From positions 97,707 through 161,706 of the forward strand of contig NZ_JAATVU010000009.1 of the NCBI RefSeq assembly GCF_013184745.1: DNA of 64,000 nt. Reading direction: 5' to 3'. Under the pieces are notes generated by a model. That model ran no database searches and was not told the DNA's origin. It worked only from the letters and a program-made list of their open reading frames with translations. Below are positions 9,033-18,183 of the stretch, piece after piece; the stretch's first letter is position 1, and each line of letters begins with the position of its first letter. Position numbers and translations under genes: made by a program. The stretch comes from Mangrovicoccus sp. HB161399. GTDB lineage: Bacteria > Pseudomonadota > Alphaproteobacteria > Rhodobacterales > Rhodobacteraceae.

Positions 9033-10454
9033 TCACGATCCCGCGCCACCGACCGTCAGGCCGCCCATGAGAAGCGTCGGCTGGCCCACGCCGACCGGCA
9101 CCCATTGCCCGGATTTTCCGCAATTGCCGATTCCCGGGTCGAGCGCCATGTCGTTTGCGATCGCACGGATTCGCTTCATTGCCGCCGGTCCGTCGCCGAT
9201 CAGGGTTGCGCCGCGCACCGGCGCGCCCACCTTGCCGTCCTTGACGCGGTAGGCCTCGGTGCAGTTGAAGACGAACTTGCCGTTGGTGATGTCGACCTGG
9301 CCGCCGCCGAAGCCGACGGCATAGATCCCGTCCTTCAGTTCCGACAGGACGTCATCCGGCGTGGCGTCGCCGCCCAGCATGTAGGTGTTGGTCATGCGCG
9401 GCATCGGGATATGGGCATGGCTCTGGCGGCGGCCGTTGCCGGTGGGCTTCACGCCCATCAGCCGCGCGTTCTGGCGGTCCTGCATGTAGCCGACCAGCAC
9501 GCCGTCCTCGATCAGCACGGTGCGCTCCGAGGGCGTGCCCTCGTCATCGACGGTGATCGAGCCGCGCCGGTCGGGGATCGTGCCGTCGTCCAGAACCGTC
9601 ACGCCCTTGGCCGCGACCTGCTGGCCCATCAGCCCGGCAAAGGCGGAGCTGCCCTTGCGGTTGAAATCGCCTTCCAGCCCGTGGCCCACCGCCTCGTGCA
9701 GCATGACGCCCGGCCATCCGCAGCCCAGCACGACGTCCATCTGGCCCGCGGGGGCGGGGACGGCCTCAAGGTTCACCAGTGCGATGCGCAGCGCCTCCTT
9801 CACCGATGATTGCCACAGCTCCGGCTCCAGCAGCCCGGTCAGCGCGGTGCGGCCGCCGCCGCCGGCATTGCCGCTTTCGCGGCGGCCGTTCTGCTCGACG
9901 ATGACGGAGACGGACAGCCGGGTCATCGGGCGGGTGTCCTCGACCATGTGGCCGTCGGCCCGCAGGATCACCACCTGCTGCAGGGAGGCCGCAATGGTCG
10001 CCGAAACCTGCACCACGCGCTTGTCGAGGTCGCGGGCGAAGGAGTCGATCTCGCGCAGGGTCTCCACCTTCACCGGGAAGGCGGCGTCCTCGATCGGGTC
10101 GAAGGCCCTGTAGAGATGCCGGTTGGTGCCCTGCGGCGCGTCGGCCATCACGCCGCCGCCCTCGCCAACGGCCAGCCGCGCCGTCGCCACGGCGCGGCGC
10201 AAAGCCTGCTCGGAGATTTCCGTCGAATGCGCATAGCCCGCGGTCTCGCCCTTCACCGCGCGCAGGCCGAATCCCTCGGAGGCATCGAAACTTGCCGTCC
10301 GGAGCCGCCCGTCGTCGAAGGCCAGGACCTCCGAGCGGCGGCGCTCCAGGAACAGCTCGCCGTCATCGGCGCCGCGGGTTGCCTCGGCGACAAGCCCCTG
10401 CGCGGTGTCGCGGTCAAGGCCCGTCTCGAACGGGGCGAAGGGCTGGAGTGCCAT
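9033..10454 (-). CDS. tldD: Metalloprotease TldD
   Basis: A 473-residue TldD subunit of the TldD/TldE zinc protease, which degrades unfolded peptides and matures some RiPPs. The zinc-binding motif HEAVGHGLEGD (HExxxH) lies near residue 250. The C-terminal region contains FNCTEAYRVKDGKVGAPVRG and the terminal GMQPTL-like segment GVGQPTLLMGGLTVGG. It is divergent from coxB, a conserved arrangement in Rhodobacteraceae. The partner tldE/pmbA is not in this window. Confidence 0.95.
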   Translation of the reverse strand: MALQPFAPFETGLDRDTAQGLVAEATRGADDGELFLERRRSEVLAFDDGRLRTASFDASEGFGLRAVKGETAGYAHSTEISEQALRRAVATARLAVGEGGGVMADAPQGTNRHLYRAFDPIEDAAFPVKVETLREIDSFARDLDKRVVQVSATIAASLQQVVILRADGHMVEDTRPMTRLSVSVIVEQNGRRESGNAGGGGRTALTGLLEPELWQSSVKEALRIALVNLEAVPAPAGQMDVVLGCGWPGVMLHEAVGHGLEGDFNRKGSSAFAGLMGQQVAAKGVTVLDDGTIPDRRGSITVDDEGTPSERTVLIEDGVLVGYMQDRQNARLMGVKPTGNGRRQSHAHIPMPRMTNTYMLGGDATPDDVLSELKDGIYAVGFGGGQVDITNGKFVFNCTEAYRVKDGKVGAPVRGATLIGDGPAAMKRIRAIANDMALDPGIGNCGKSGQWVPVGVGQPTLLMGGLTVGGAGS

Positions 10455-10471
10455 CTCGTTTCCTTTGTTTT

Positions 10472-10485
10472 CTGATCGAGATCAA
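10472..10485. promoter_or_regulatory. Near-consensus FNR/FnrL box between tldD and coxB
   Basis: CTGAT-CGAG-ATCAA, one mismatch from the FnrL consensus TTGAT-N4-ATCAA. It lies in the divergent tldD/coxB intergenic region, 18 bp from the tldD start and 147 bp before coxB. Oxygen control of the cox operon would be sensible, but this is sequence inference only. Confidence 0.45.
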
Positions 10486-10631
10486 ATTCTTGTGGACCTC
10501 CGGGCACGGCTGCGTTTTAGTCGAATGCAGAAAGTGCCGGCGGAAGACCGGTCATCGGAAAGAACACCCCGCGCGGGCCGGAAGGTCAAGCCGCCGCGTC
10601 GCGTGCCGGGATGGCGTACATGGGAGGAAAC

Positions 10632-11495
10632 ATGCGACTGACCAAGTCATTGGCCAGTCCGGCAGCTGCGCTTGCGGCCATGCTGTCCGGACCGGCCGTT
10701 TTCGCGCAGGAAGCCCTCGGGCAGCTGGAGACCATCGGCAAGCCGCATCAGGGCGGCATCGGGTTCCAGCCCGCGGCGACCGAGCTGGCGCGCGACATCC
10801 ACTGGCTCGACGGGTTCATCCTGGTGATCATCACCGTGATCGTGCTGCTGGTGACCGCGCTGATGGCTTGGGTGGTGATCCGCTACAACCACAGGTCCAA
10901 CCCCAAGCCGGCGGGCTTCACCCACAATTCGCCGCTGGAAGTCGCCTGGACGATCGTGCCGATCCTGATCCTGGTCTTCATCGGCGCCTTCTCCCTGCCG
11001 ATCCTGTTCAAGCAGCAGGAAATTCCCGATGGCGACATGACCATCAAGGTGACCGGCTACCAGTGGTTCTGGGGCTATGAATATGTCGACGAGGGATTCG
11101 GCTACGACAGCTTCCTGCTGCCGCGGGAACAGCTCGCGGAATACGGCTACAATGACGACGAATACCTTCTGGCGGTCGACTCTCCGCTGGTCCTGCCGGT
11201 GGGCAAGGTGATCGTGGTCCAGATCACGGGGGCGGACGTGATCCACTCCTGGGCGATGCCCTCCTTCGGAGTGAAGCAGGATGCAGTGCCGGGACGGCTT
11301 GCACAGGCCTGGTTCAAGATCGAAAAGGAGGGGGTCTATTTCGGCCAGTGCTCCGAACTCTGCGGCAAGGACCATGCCTTCATGCCGATCACCATCAAGG
11401 CGGTCAGCGAGGAGGCCTATGCGCAGTGGCTCGAAAGCGCTAAGGCGGAATATGCCGGCCTGCCGTCTTCCCTGAAGGTGGCTTCGGCCGATTGA
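10632..11495 (+). CDS. coxB: Cytochrome c oxidase subunit II
   Basis: A 287-residue aa3-type oxidase subunit carrying the CuA centre that accepts electrons from cytochrome c. A signal peptide (LAAMLSGPAVFAQEA cleavage region) is followed by two membrane helices (about 57-80 and 97-120) and a periplasmic cupredoxin domain. The CuA ligands are visible in HSWAMPSFGVKQD and in FGQCSELCGKDHAFMPI (two Cys, Glu, His, Met). The start is the ATG preceded by GGGAGGA; two ATGs just upstream lie in or before this site. It opens the cox assembly operon, while subunit I is elsewhere. Confidence 0.96.
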   Translation: MRLTKSLASPAAALAAMLSGPAVFAQEALGQLETIGKPHQGGIGFQPAATELARDIHWLDGFILVIITVIVLLVTALMAWVVIRYNHRSNPKPAGFTHNSPLEVAWTIVPILILVFIGAFSLPILFKQQEIPDGDMTIKVTGYQWFWGYEYVDEGFGYDSFLLPREQLAEYGYNDDEYLLAVDSPLVLPVGKVIVVQITGADVIHSWAMPSFGVKQDAVPGRLAQAWFKIEKEGVYFGQCSELCGKDHAFMPITIKAVSEEAYAQWLESAKAEYAGLPSSLKVASAD

Positions 11496-11518
11496 ACCTT
11501 GAGGGAGGCAACTTTGCG

Positions 11519-11539
11519 GGATCCGCGGCAGGCGGATCC
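11519..11539 (+). other. Stem-loop between coxB and ctaB
   Basis: A perfect 8-bp repeat GGATCCGC / GCGGATCC around a 5-nt loop in the short coxB-ctaB gap, with no T tract. It is probably an mRNA-processing or attenuation element rather than a full terminator. Confidence 0.45.
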
Positions 11540-11553
11540 TCATGGAAGGCTAG

Positions 11554-12495
11554 ATGACTGATTCTGCTGTCATTACAAATGAGCGCGAAGCCGGTTTCGG
11601 CGACTACGTAGCCCTGTTGAAGCCGCGGGTGATGTCGCTTGTCGTCTTCACCGCGCTGGTCGGCCTGCTGGTCGCGCCGGTGCCCGTGCACCCCGTCGTC
11701 GGCTTCGCGGCGATCCTGTTCATCGCCATCGGCGGGGGCGCCTCGGGGGCGCTCAACATGTGGTGGGATGCCGATATCGACCGCATCATGACCCGCACGC
11801 AGCGCCGGCCGATTCCCTCGGGAAAGGTCGGATCCGAGGAGGCGCTGGCGCTGGGACTGGCGCTGTCGGGCCTGTCCGTGGTCATGCTGGGCCTCGCGGC
11901 CAACGTCATGGCCGGGGCGCTGCTGGCGTTCACGATCTTTTTCTATGTCGTGATCTACACGATGTGGCTGAAGCGCTGGACACCGCAGAACATCGTCATC
12001 GGCGGCGCCGCCGGGGCCTTCCCGCCGATGATCGGCTGGGCCGCGGCCACCGGCGGGATCTCGGTCGAGTCGGTGCTGATGTTCCTGCTGACCTTCATGT
12101 GGACGCCGCCCCATTTCTGGGCGCTCGCGCTCTTCATGAAGTCCGACTACAGCGAGGCCGGGGTGCCGATGCTGACCGTGACCCACGGCCATGACGCCAC
12201 CCGCCGCCACATCCTGGCCTACACGGTGCTGCTCGCGCCGGTCGGCGTGGCGCTGGCCTTCACCTCGATCGGCGGCCCGGCGACCCTCGCCGCGGCGGTG
12301 GTGCTGAACCTGCTGTTCCTCAAGGGCGCCTGGGCGATCTTCCGGCGCAGCACGGAACAGGCGGTGGCCGACAGCTACGCAACCGAGAAGCGGGTCTTCA
12401 AGTTCTCGCTGCTCTATCTCTTCGCGATGTTCGGCGCGCTGCTGGCGGATGCCACGTTCCGCGCCCTCGGCTGGGGACTTCACATATGGCCATAA
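11554..12495 (+). CDS. ctaB: Protoheme IX farnesyltransferase
   Basis: A 313-residue membrane prenyltransferase converting haem b to haem o, the first step to haem a for the aa3 oxidase. The UbiA-family motif is [19 protein letters not shown] (NDxxDxxxD-like, residues about 68-86). The second, family-specific loop is [20 protein letters not shown]. Multiple hydrophobic helices span the protein. It overlaps the next small gene by 10 bp and is translationally linked to the coxF-ctaG-coxC block. Confidence 0.96.
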   Translation: MTDSAVITNEREAGFGDYVALLKPRVMSLVVFTALVGLLVAPVPVHPVVGFAAILFIAIGGGASGALNMWWDADIDRIMTRTQRRPIPSGKVGSEEALALGLALSGLSVVMLGLAANVMAGALLAFTIFFYVVIYTMWLKRWTPQNIVIGGAAGAFPPMIGWAAATGGISVESVLMFLLTFMWTPPHFWALALFMKSDYSEAGVPMLTVTHGHDATRRHILAYTVLLAPVGVALAFTSIGGPATLAAAVVLNLLFLKGAWAIFRRSTEQAVADSYATEKRVFKFSLLYLFAMFGALLADATFRALGWGLHIWP

Positions 12496-12674
12496 CACGG
12501 CTGCATGAAATCCATGCGCGCCGCTTCGGGCGCAACCTTGGGGTCGGGCTCTGCCTTGCCTGCTTCGTGGCGCTGGTCTTCGGGCTGACCGTCGCGAAGG
12601 TGTCGGGCGGCGGCGCGACCCAGGCCTTCGACCACGTGGTCCGGCCGGAATTGGCACAGGGGCAGGGCGGATGA
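12486..12674 (+). CDS. Small membrane protein of the cox operon, CoxF-like
   Basis: A 62-residue protein with one transmembrane segment ([20 protein letters not shown]), a basic N terminus and a short periplasmic tail. Its position between ctaB and ctaG, with start and stop overlaps on both sides, matches the small CoxF-type gene of alphaproteobacterial oxidase operons. A role in oxidase assembly is inferred from that position. Too short for domain-level certainty. Confidence 0.75.
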   Translation: MAITRLHEIHARRFGRNLGVGLCLACFVALVFGLTVAKVSGGGATQAFDHVVRPELAQGQGG

Positions 12675-13255
12675 AGCTCGACGGCACCCGGAAGACGCTC
12701 GCTGCCACGATCGGCACGGTTCTCTTCATGGGGGCCATGGCCTGGGCCGCCGTGCCCTTCTACAGCTGGTTCTGCCGGGTGACCGGATTCGGCGGCGCCA
12801 CCAGCGTCGCCGTGCAGGGCGCCGACCACGTTCTGGACCGGGAGGTGACGATCCGCTTCGACGCCTCCAAGGACCGCAACATGCCCTGGGAATTCAAGCC
12901 GCTCCAGCGCGAGATGAAGCTGAAGATCGGCGAGACCGGCATTGCCTTCTACGAGGCGACGAACCCGACCGACCGGACCATCGCCGGCTCCGCAACCTAC
13001 AATGTCACGCCCTACGAGGCGGGCGGGTTCTTCACCAAGATCGACTGCTTCTGCTTCACCATGCAGGTGCTGAAGCCGGGCGAGACCGCGCAGATGCCGG
13101 TCACCTTCTATGTCGATCCGGAGATCGTGACCGACCGGGACGCGAAATTCGTCCACACGATCACGCTGTCCTACACGTTCTACGAAACCGATCTGCCCGA
13201 AGACCGTGCGGAGGCGGTCCCGGGCAGTGCTGCGGAGACGCCCAAGGGAGGATAA
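12671..13255 (+). CDS. ctaG: Cytochrome c oxidase copper chaperone CtaG (Cox11)
   Basis: A 194-residue Cox11-family protein that inserts copper into the CuB site of subunit I. An N-terminal membrane anchor (TIGTVLFMGAMAWAAVPFYSW) is followed by a periplasmic immunoglobulin-like domain. The copper-binding CFCF motif is present (TKIDCFCFTMQVLKPGE), as is the conserved MPVTFYVDPEI. It overlaps the preceding small gene by 4 bp and precedes coxC by 6 bp. Confidence 0.95.
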   Translation: MKLDGTRKTLAATIGTVLFMGAMAWAAVPFYSWFCRVTGFGGATSVAVQGADHVLDREVTIRFDASKDRNMPWEFKPLQREMKLKIGETGIAFYEATNPTDRTIAGSATYNVTPYEAGGFFTKIDCFCFTMQVLKPGETAQMPVTFYVDPEIVTDRDAKFVHTITLSYTFYETDLPEDRAEAVPGSAAETPKGG

Positions 13256-13261
13256 ACCGAA

Positions 13262-14065
13262 ATGGCGCATGCCAAGAACCATGACTACCACGTCCTGCCG
13301 CCTTCGATCTGGCCTTTCATCGGCGCGGTCGGGGCCTTCACGATGCTCTTCGGCGCGGTGCTGTGGATGCATGGCTCGATGCCCTGGATCTTCCTCGCGG
13401 GGCTGATCGCGGTGCTCTACACGATGTGGGGCTGGTGGGGCGACACCATCGCCGAGAATTTCGCGGGCGACCACACCCCGGTGGTGCAGATGAGCCTGCG
13501 CTACGGCTTCATCTTCTTCATCATGTCGGAGGTGATGTTCTTCGCGGCCTGGTTCTGGTCCTTCTTCAAGCATGCGATGTACCCGATGGGCCCGCAGAGC
13601 CCGCTGGTCGACGGCCAGTGGCCGCCCGCGGGGATCGAGACCTTCGACCCCTGGCACCTGCCGCTGATCAACACGCTGATCCTGCTCTGCTCGGGCTGCG
13701 CCGCCACCTGGGCGCACCATGCGCTGGTGCACGAGAACAACCGCAAGGACCTGCAGACCGGGCTGTTCATCGCCATCGTGCTGGGGGTGATGTTCACCGC
13801 CTTCCAGGCCTATGAATACAGCCATGCCGCCTTCGGGTTCGCCGGCAACATCTACGGCGCGAACTTCTTCATGGCGACGGGCTTCCACGGCGCGCACGTG
13901 ATCATCGGCACGATCTTCCTGACCGTCTGCCTGATCCGGGCGACCCGCGGCCATTTCAGCCCCGAAAGCCATATCGGCTTCGAGGCGGCGGCCTGGTACT
14001 GGCACTTCGTCGACGTGGTCTGGCTGTTCCTCTTCGCGGCGGTCTACATCTGGGGATCGTCCTGA
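13262..14065 (+). CDS. coxC: Cytochrome c oxidase subunit III
   Basis: A 267-residue seven-helix subunit III. It is not redox-active and stabilises the aa3 oxidase. Characteristic segments are [40 protein letters not shown] (with the conserved membrane Glu), and the C-terminal [21 protein letters not shown]. The length is normal for the family. A strong stem-loop follows in the gap to SURF1. Confidence 0.97.
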   Translation: MAHAKNHDYHVLPPSIWPFIGAVGAFTMLFGAVLWMHGSMPWIFLAGLIAVLYTMWGWWGDTIAENFAGDHTPVVQMSLRYGFIFFIMSEVMFFAAWFWSFFKHAMYPMGPQSPLVDGQWPPAGIETFDPWHLPLINTLILLCSGCAATWAHHALVHENNRKDLQTGLFIAIVLGVMFTAFQAYEYSHAAFGFAGNIYGANFFMATGFHGAHVIIGTIFLTVCLIRATRGHFSPESHIGFEAAAWYWHFVDVVWLFLFAAVYIWGSS

Positions 14066-14122
14066 ACCATTTGACGCCCGGGGCGCGGGTCCGCTTGCGC
14101 CGGGGCGGGATTTCGGACAAGA

Positions 14123-14156
14123 GCAGGGGCGCGGATCGGAGGATCCGCGCCCCTGC
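14123..14156 (+). terminator. Strong stem-loop between coxC and SURF1
   Basis: A perfect 15-bp repeat (GCAGGGGCGCGGATC and its complement) with a GGAG loop. There is no run of T after it, so it may be a processing or stability hairpin or a partial terminator reducing downstream expression. Confidence 0.6.
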
Positions 14157-14174
14157 CGCGAGAGGAGGCCGTGC

Positions 14175-14861
14175 ATGTCCAGGTATATCGCCCCGCTGCT
14201 GATCGGCGTGCTCGGCACCGCGATCCTCGTCGGGCTGGGCGTCTGGCAGGTGCACCGGCTGCAGTGGAAAGAGGCCCTTCTGGCCGAGATCGCCGCGCGC
14301 ATGGAGCTCGATCCGGTCGCGCTGCCAGAGCATCCCGACCCGGCATCGGACCGGTTCCGTCCGGTGGCTCTGCATGGCCGCGTCGGCAGCGAGCTGGCGC
14401 TGGTCTTCATTCCCCAAGCGGGCGGCGGCGGCGTGCGCATGCGCCTCATCCGGCCGCTGGAGCTGGAGAACGGCCGCCGCGTGCTGCTGGAGATCGGCAA
14501 TGCCGCACCGGAGGTTCTGGACCAGCTGGAGACGCTGCCGCGCTTTTCCGGCACCGGCATCCTCTACTGGCCGCAGGAGGTCGACCTGTTCACCCCCGGG
14601 CACGATGCGGGCACCAATGTCTGGTACGCGCGCGATCTCCCGGCAATGGCCGAGGAACTGGGGACCGAGCCGCTGCTGGTCATCGCCAGCGCCCGCGACC
14701 TGGGCAATCCGCTGATCCTGTCCTCGGAGCCCGATCCGTCGCGGATCGCGAACAATCATCTGCAATATGCCGTCACCTGGTTCGGTCTCGCGATCGTCTG
14801 GGCGGGCATGACCGTCCTATGGCTGGCCCGCATCCGCCGGCGGCGGTATCTGGAAAGGTAA
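14175..14861 (+). CDS. SURF1-family oxidase assembly protein
   Basis: A 228-residue SURF1 homologue (Shy1 type) that helps place haem a into cytochrome c oxidase. An N-terminal membrane helix LLIGVLGTAILVGLGVWQVHRLQWK carries the conserved GxWQ motif. There is a periplasmic middle, and the C-terminal helix includes NNHLQYAVTWFGLAIVW, a SURF1 hallmark. It follows coxC after the hairpin and precedes thrC by 4 bp. Confidence 0.93.
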   Translation: MSRYIAPLLIGVLGTAILVGLGVWQVHRLQWKEALLAEIAARMELDPVALPEHPDPASDRFRPVALHGRVGSELALVFIPQAGGGGVRMRLIRPLELENGRRVLLEIGNAAPEVLDQLETLPRFSGTGILYWPQEVDLFTPGHDAGTNVWYARDLPAMAEELGTEPLLVIASARDLGNPLILSSEPDPSRIANNHLQYAVTWFGLAIVWAGMTVLWLARIRRRRYLER

Positions 14862-14865
14862 CGAA

Positions 14866-16257
14866 ATGCGCTATGTCTCGACCCGCGGAAACGCGCCCGT
14901 CCTGAGCTTCGAAGAGGCGATGCTGACCGGTCTTGCGCGCGACGGCGGGCTCTACGTCCCCGAGGCCATCCCGTCCTTCAGCGAGGCGGAGATCGCCGCT
15001 CTGGCCGGGCTCTCCTACGAGGAGGCGGCCTTCCGCGTGATGCGCCCCTTCACCGGCGATGCCTTCACCGACGAGGAATTCCGCGGCATCATCGCCCGTG
15101 CCTACGAAGGCTTCGGCCATGCTGCCCGCGCGCCGCTGGTGCAGCTGGGCCCGAACCATTTCCTTTGCGAGCTGTTCCACGGGCCGACCCTGGCCTTCAA
15201 GGACTTCGCGATGCAGCTGATCGGCCAGATGTTCGAGACCGCGCTGAAGCGGCGCGGCGACCGCGTGACCATCGTCGGCGCGACGAGCGGTGACACCGGC
15301 TCGGCGGCGATCGAGGCCTTCGGCGGTCTCGACGCGGTCGATGTCTTCATCATGTACCCGCATGGCCGCGTCTCCGAGGTGCAGCGCCGCCAAATGACCA
15401 CGCCGGCGGCAGCAAATGTCCATGCGCTGGCCGTGGAAGGCGATTTCGACGACTGCCAGGCGCGGCTGAAGGACATGTTCAACCATTTCGAGTTCCGCGA
15501 CCGGGTGAAGCTGGCCGGGGTCAACTCGATCAACTGGGCGCGGGTTCTGGCGCAGGTCGTCTACTACTTCACCTCCGCCGTCAGCCTCGGCGCGCCCGCG
15601 CGCAAGGTCAGCTTCACCGTGCCGACGGGGAATTTCGGCGACATCTTCGCGGGCTACATCGCCAAGCGGATGGGGCTGCCGATCGACCGGCTGGTGATTG
15701 CCACCAACCAGAACGACATCCTGCACCGCACCATCGCCACCGGTCAGCACCGCAAGGAGGGCGTCACGCCCTCGATCAGCCCGTCGATGGACATCCAGGT
15801 CAGTTCCAACTTCGAGCGCGCGCTGTTCGACGCCTATGACCGCGACGGCGCCGCCGTGGCGCGGCTGATGGACGAACTGAAGTCAGAAGGCGGGTTCGAA
15901 ATCAGCCAGGGCGTGCTCGACAGGCTGCGCGAGACTTTCTCCTCGGGCCGCGCCAGCGAGGAGGAGACAGCGACTCAGATCGCCGAAACCTTCGCCGCGA
16001 CCGGCGAGGTCCTGTGCCCGCACAGCGCCGTCGGCGTGAAAGTGGCCCTGGAGAACCTCGATCCTGCCGTTCCGATGATCACCCTGGCCACCGCGCATCC
16101 GGCAAAGTTCCCCGATGCCGTCCATGCGGCGATTGGCATCCGCCCCCCCCTTCCCAAGCGCATGGCGGATCTTTATGACCGTTCCGAAAGGGTGCTGCCG
16201 GTTGCCAACGACCTGGCGGTGCTGGAGGAGACTATTGAAGGGTTGATTTCCGCGTGA
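14866..16257 (+). CDS. thrC: Threonine synthase
   Basis: A 463-residue PLP enzyme converting O-phosphohomoserine to threonine. It has the N-terminal MRYVSTRGNAPVLSFEEAML, the PLP-lysine segment HGPTLAFKDFAMQ (about residue 110), the phosphate-binding GATSGDTGSAA, and VPTGNFGDIFAGYIAKRMG. All are class thrC1 features, and the length is normal. It is embedded between SURF1 and the M16 peptidase, a conserved order in Rhodobacteraceae. Its stop overlaps the GTG start of the peptidase gene. Confidence 0.97.
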   Translation: MRYVSTRGNAPVLSFEEAMLTGLARDGGLYVPEAIPSFSEAEIAALAGLSYEEAAFRVMRPFTGDAFTDEEFRGIIARAYEGFGHAARAPLVQLGPNHFLCELFHGPTLAFKDFAMQLIGQMFETALKRRGDRVTIVGATSGDTGSAAIEAFGGLDAVDVFIMYPHGRVSEVQRRQMTTPAAANVHALAVEGDFDDCQARLKDMFNHFEFRDRVKLAGVNSINWARVLAQVVYYFTSAVSLGAPARKVSFTVPTGNFGDIFAGYIAKRMGLPIDRLVIATNQNDILHRTIATGQHRKEGVTPSISPSMDIQVSSNFERALFDAYDRDGAAVARLMDELKSEGGFEISQGVLDRLRETFSSGRASEEETATQIAETFAATGEVLCPHSAVGVKVALENLDPAVPMITLATAHPAKFPDAVHAAIGIRPPLPKRMADLYDRSERVLPVANDLAVLEETIEGLISA

Positions 16258-17516
16258 CTGTTCAGATCCACAGGCTGCCCAACGGGCTGCGCATCGTTAC
16301 CGAGCACATGCCGGGCCTCAAGTCGGCATCGCTCGGATTGTGGATCAATGCCGGGGGGCGACACGAACGCCCCGAACAGAACGGCATTGCCCATTTCCTC
16401 GAACACATGGCGTTCAAGGGCACCAAGACCCGCAGTGCCCTGGAGATCGCCGAGGCGATCGAGGATGTCGGCGGCTACATCAACGCCTACACCTCGCGCG
16501 AGATGACCGCCTACTACACCCGCGTCCTCGAAGAGGACGTGCCGCTGGCGCTTGACGTGGTGTCCGACATCGTGCTGAACCCGCTGTTCGACCTGCGCGA
16601 GATCGAGGTGGAGCGCGGCGTGATCCTGCAGGAGATCGGCCAGGCGCTCGACACGCCGGACGACGTCGTCTTCGACTGGCTGCAGGAAGTGTCCTATCCC
16701 GGCCAGGCGCTCGGCCGCACCATCCTCGGCCCGGCCGAGCGGGTCGGCGCCTTTTCACGCGAGGATCTGTCGAAATTCGTGGCCGAGCGCTACGGCCCGG
16801 GACAGATGATCCTTTCGGCCGCCGGCGCGGTCGATCACGACAAGATCGTCAAGCAGGCCGAGTCACTGTTCGGCCATCTGAAATCCAGCTCCTTCGAGAT
16901 CCCGGAACCGGCGAAATTCGCGGGCGGAGAGCGCCGCGAGCAGAAGACGCTGGAGCAGGTGCATTTCACGCTGGCCTTCGAAAGCCCCAGCTACCGCGAT
17001 CCGGGCATCTACACCGCGCAGATCTTCGCCACCGCGCTCGGCGGCGGCATGTCCTCACGGCTGTTCCAGGAGATCCGGGAGAAGCGCGGCCTATGCTACT
17101 CGATCTTCGCCCAGGCGTCGGCCTACAGCGATACCGGCATGACCACGATCTATGCAGGCACCTCCGGCGAGCAGCTGGGCGAGCTCTGCGCGATCACCAT
17201 GGACGAGATCCGCAAGTCCGTCGGCGGGCTGACCGAAGCCGAGATCTCGCGGGCGCGGGCGCAGATGAAGGCCGGGCTGCTGATGGGGCTGGAAAGCCCG
17301 TCGGCCCGGGCCGAACGGCTGGCCCGCGTTCTGTCGATCTGGGACCGCGTGCCGTCGATCGAGGAGACGATCGAGAATATCGAGGCGGTCGATGCGCAGC
17401 GGCTGAAGGATTTCGGCGCCGGACTGGTGACCAGCTCGCCGCTGGCGATGGCGGTCTACGGTCCCGCGGTCCAGGCTCCCCCGATCGAGGAGCTGAGGAG
17501 CCGTCTGGCCGCCTGA
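16254..17516 (+). CDS. M16-family zinc peptidase (PqqL/MPP-like)
   Basis: A 420-residue inverzincin. The zinc site HFLEHMAFKGT (HxxEH) lies at about residue 43, with the downstream Glu region ENPLFDLREIEVERGVILQE-like. The family motif GGGMSSRLFQEIREKRGLCY is at about 262, as in mitochondrial processing-peptidase beta-type proteins. It is probably cytoplasmic, and its substrates are unknown. The start is a GTG overlapping the thrC stop; the immediate family-like start VQIHRLPNGLRIV supports it. Confidence 0.93.
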   Translation: MTVQIHRLPNGLRIVTEHMPGLKSASLGLWINAGGRHERPEQNGIAHFLEHMAFKGTKTRSALEIAEAIEDVGGYINAYTSREMTAYYTRVLEEDVPLALDVVSDIVLNPLFDLREIEVERGVILQEIGQALDTPDDVVFDWLQEVSYPGQALGRTILGPAERVGAFSREDLSKFVAERYGPGQMILSAAGAVDHDKIVKQAESLFGHLKSSSFEIPEPAKFAGGERREQKTLEQVHFTLAFESPSYRDPGIYTAQIFATALGGGMSSRLFQEIREKRGLCYSIFAQASAYSDTGMTTIYAGTSGEQLGELCAITMDEIRKSVGGLTEAEISRARAQMKAGLLMGLESPSARAERLARVLSIWDRVPSIEETIENIEAVDAQRLKDFGAGLVTSSPLAMAVYGPAVQAPPIEELRSRLAA

Positions 17517-17527
17517 GGTCCCCGCCG

Positions 17528-18118
17528 ATGATCGCACGCAAGCGCCGGGTCCGGCTCCTGTCCGAAAGGCTGCTGCTGAGGCCGCCGCAGCATTCGGATT
17601 TCAACGCCTGGACGGCGCTGCGCCGCGAAAGCCAGGCCTTCCTGGTCCCATGGGAGCCCACCTGGGCCCCGGACCACCTGACGCGGAAGGCCTTTACCAG
17701 CCGGGTCTACTGGGCGCAGCGGGTGATCGCCAACGGCACCGGCGTGCCGCTGTTCCTGATCCGGCAGGAGGACGAGGAACTGCTGGGCGCGATCACGCTC
17801 GACAACATCCGCCGCGGCCCCGCGCAGGACGGCACCATCGGCTACTGGATCGGCGAGCGCCATGCCCGGCAGGGCTACATGCGCGAGGCGATCCAGTCGC
17901 TGGTGCATCACAGCTTCCAGGTGATGGACCTGTCGCGGCTGCAGGCCGCCTGCCTGCCGGAGAACGCCGCCTCGCGGGGATTGCTGGAGTCCTGCGGGTT
18001 CAAATACGAGGGCGTCGCCCAGAGCTACCTGCAGATCAACGGCCGCTGGCGCAATCATGTGCTTTACGCCAATCTGCGCAGCGACCGGCGCGGCCGGACC
18101 GAGATCGGCGCCGTCTGA
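17528..18118 (+). CDS. GNAT acetyltransferase, RimJ/RimL type
   Basis: A 196-residue protein resembling ribosomal-protein-alanine N-acetyltransferases. It starts with RLLSERLLLRPPQHSDFNAW and has the GNAT cofactor region GYWIGERHARQGYMREAIQS. The C-terminal part is LQAACLPENAASRGLLESCGFKYEG. The in-frame extension upstream overlaps the M16 gene and is not part of the family. The start ATG lies 11 bp after the M16 stop. The actual protein substrate cannot be read from sequence. Confidence 0.87.
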   Translation: MIARKRRVRLLSERLLLRPPQHSDFNAWTALRRESQAFLVPWEPTWAPDHLTRKAFTSRVYWAQRVIANGTGVPLFLIRQEDEELLGAITLDNIRRGPAQDGTIGYWIGERHARQGYMREAIQSLVHHSFQVMDLSRLQAACLPENAASRGLLESCGFKYEGVAQSYLQINGRWRNHVLYANLRSDRRGRTEIGAV

Positions 18119-18154
18119 CGCGAAAGTGACCCTGCACCGCTTCAAGCCCGCGTT

Positions 18155-18177
18155 ACCCTCCGGTACAAACGGAGGGT
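18155..18177 (+). promoter_or_regulatory. Hairpin enclosing the ribosome site of the MBL-fold gene
   Basis: ACCCTCCG and CGGAGGGT form an 8-bp stem with a GTACAAA loop. The right arm is the GGAGGG ribosome-binding site 7 bp before the ATG at 18184. The stem could hide the site and so control translation, or it could serve as a terminator for the upstream gene. Confidence 0.5.
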
Positions 18178-18183
18178 TCCGCG

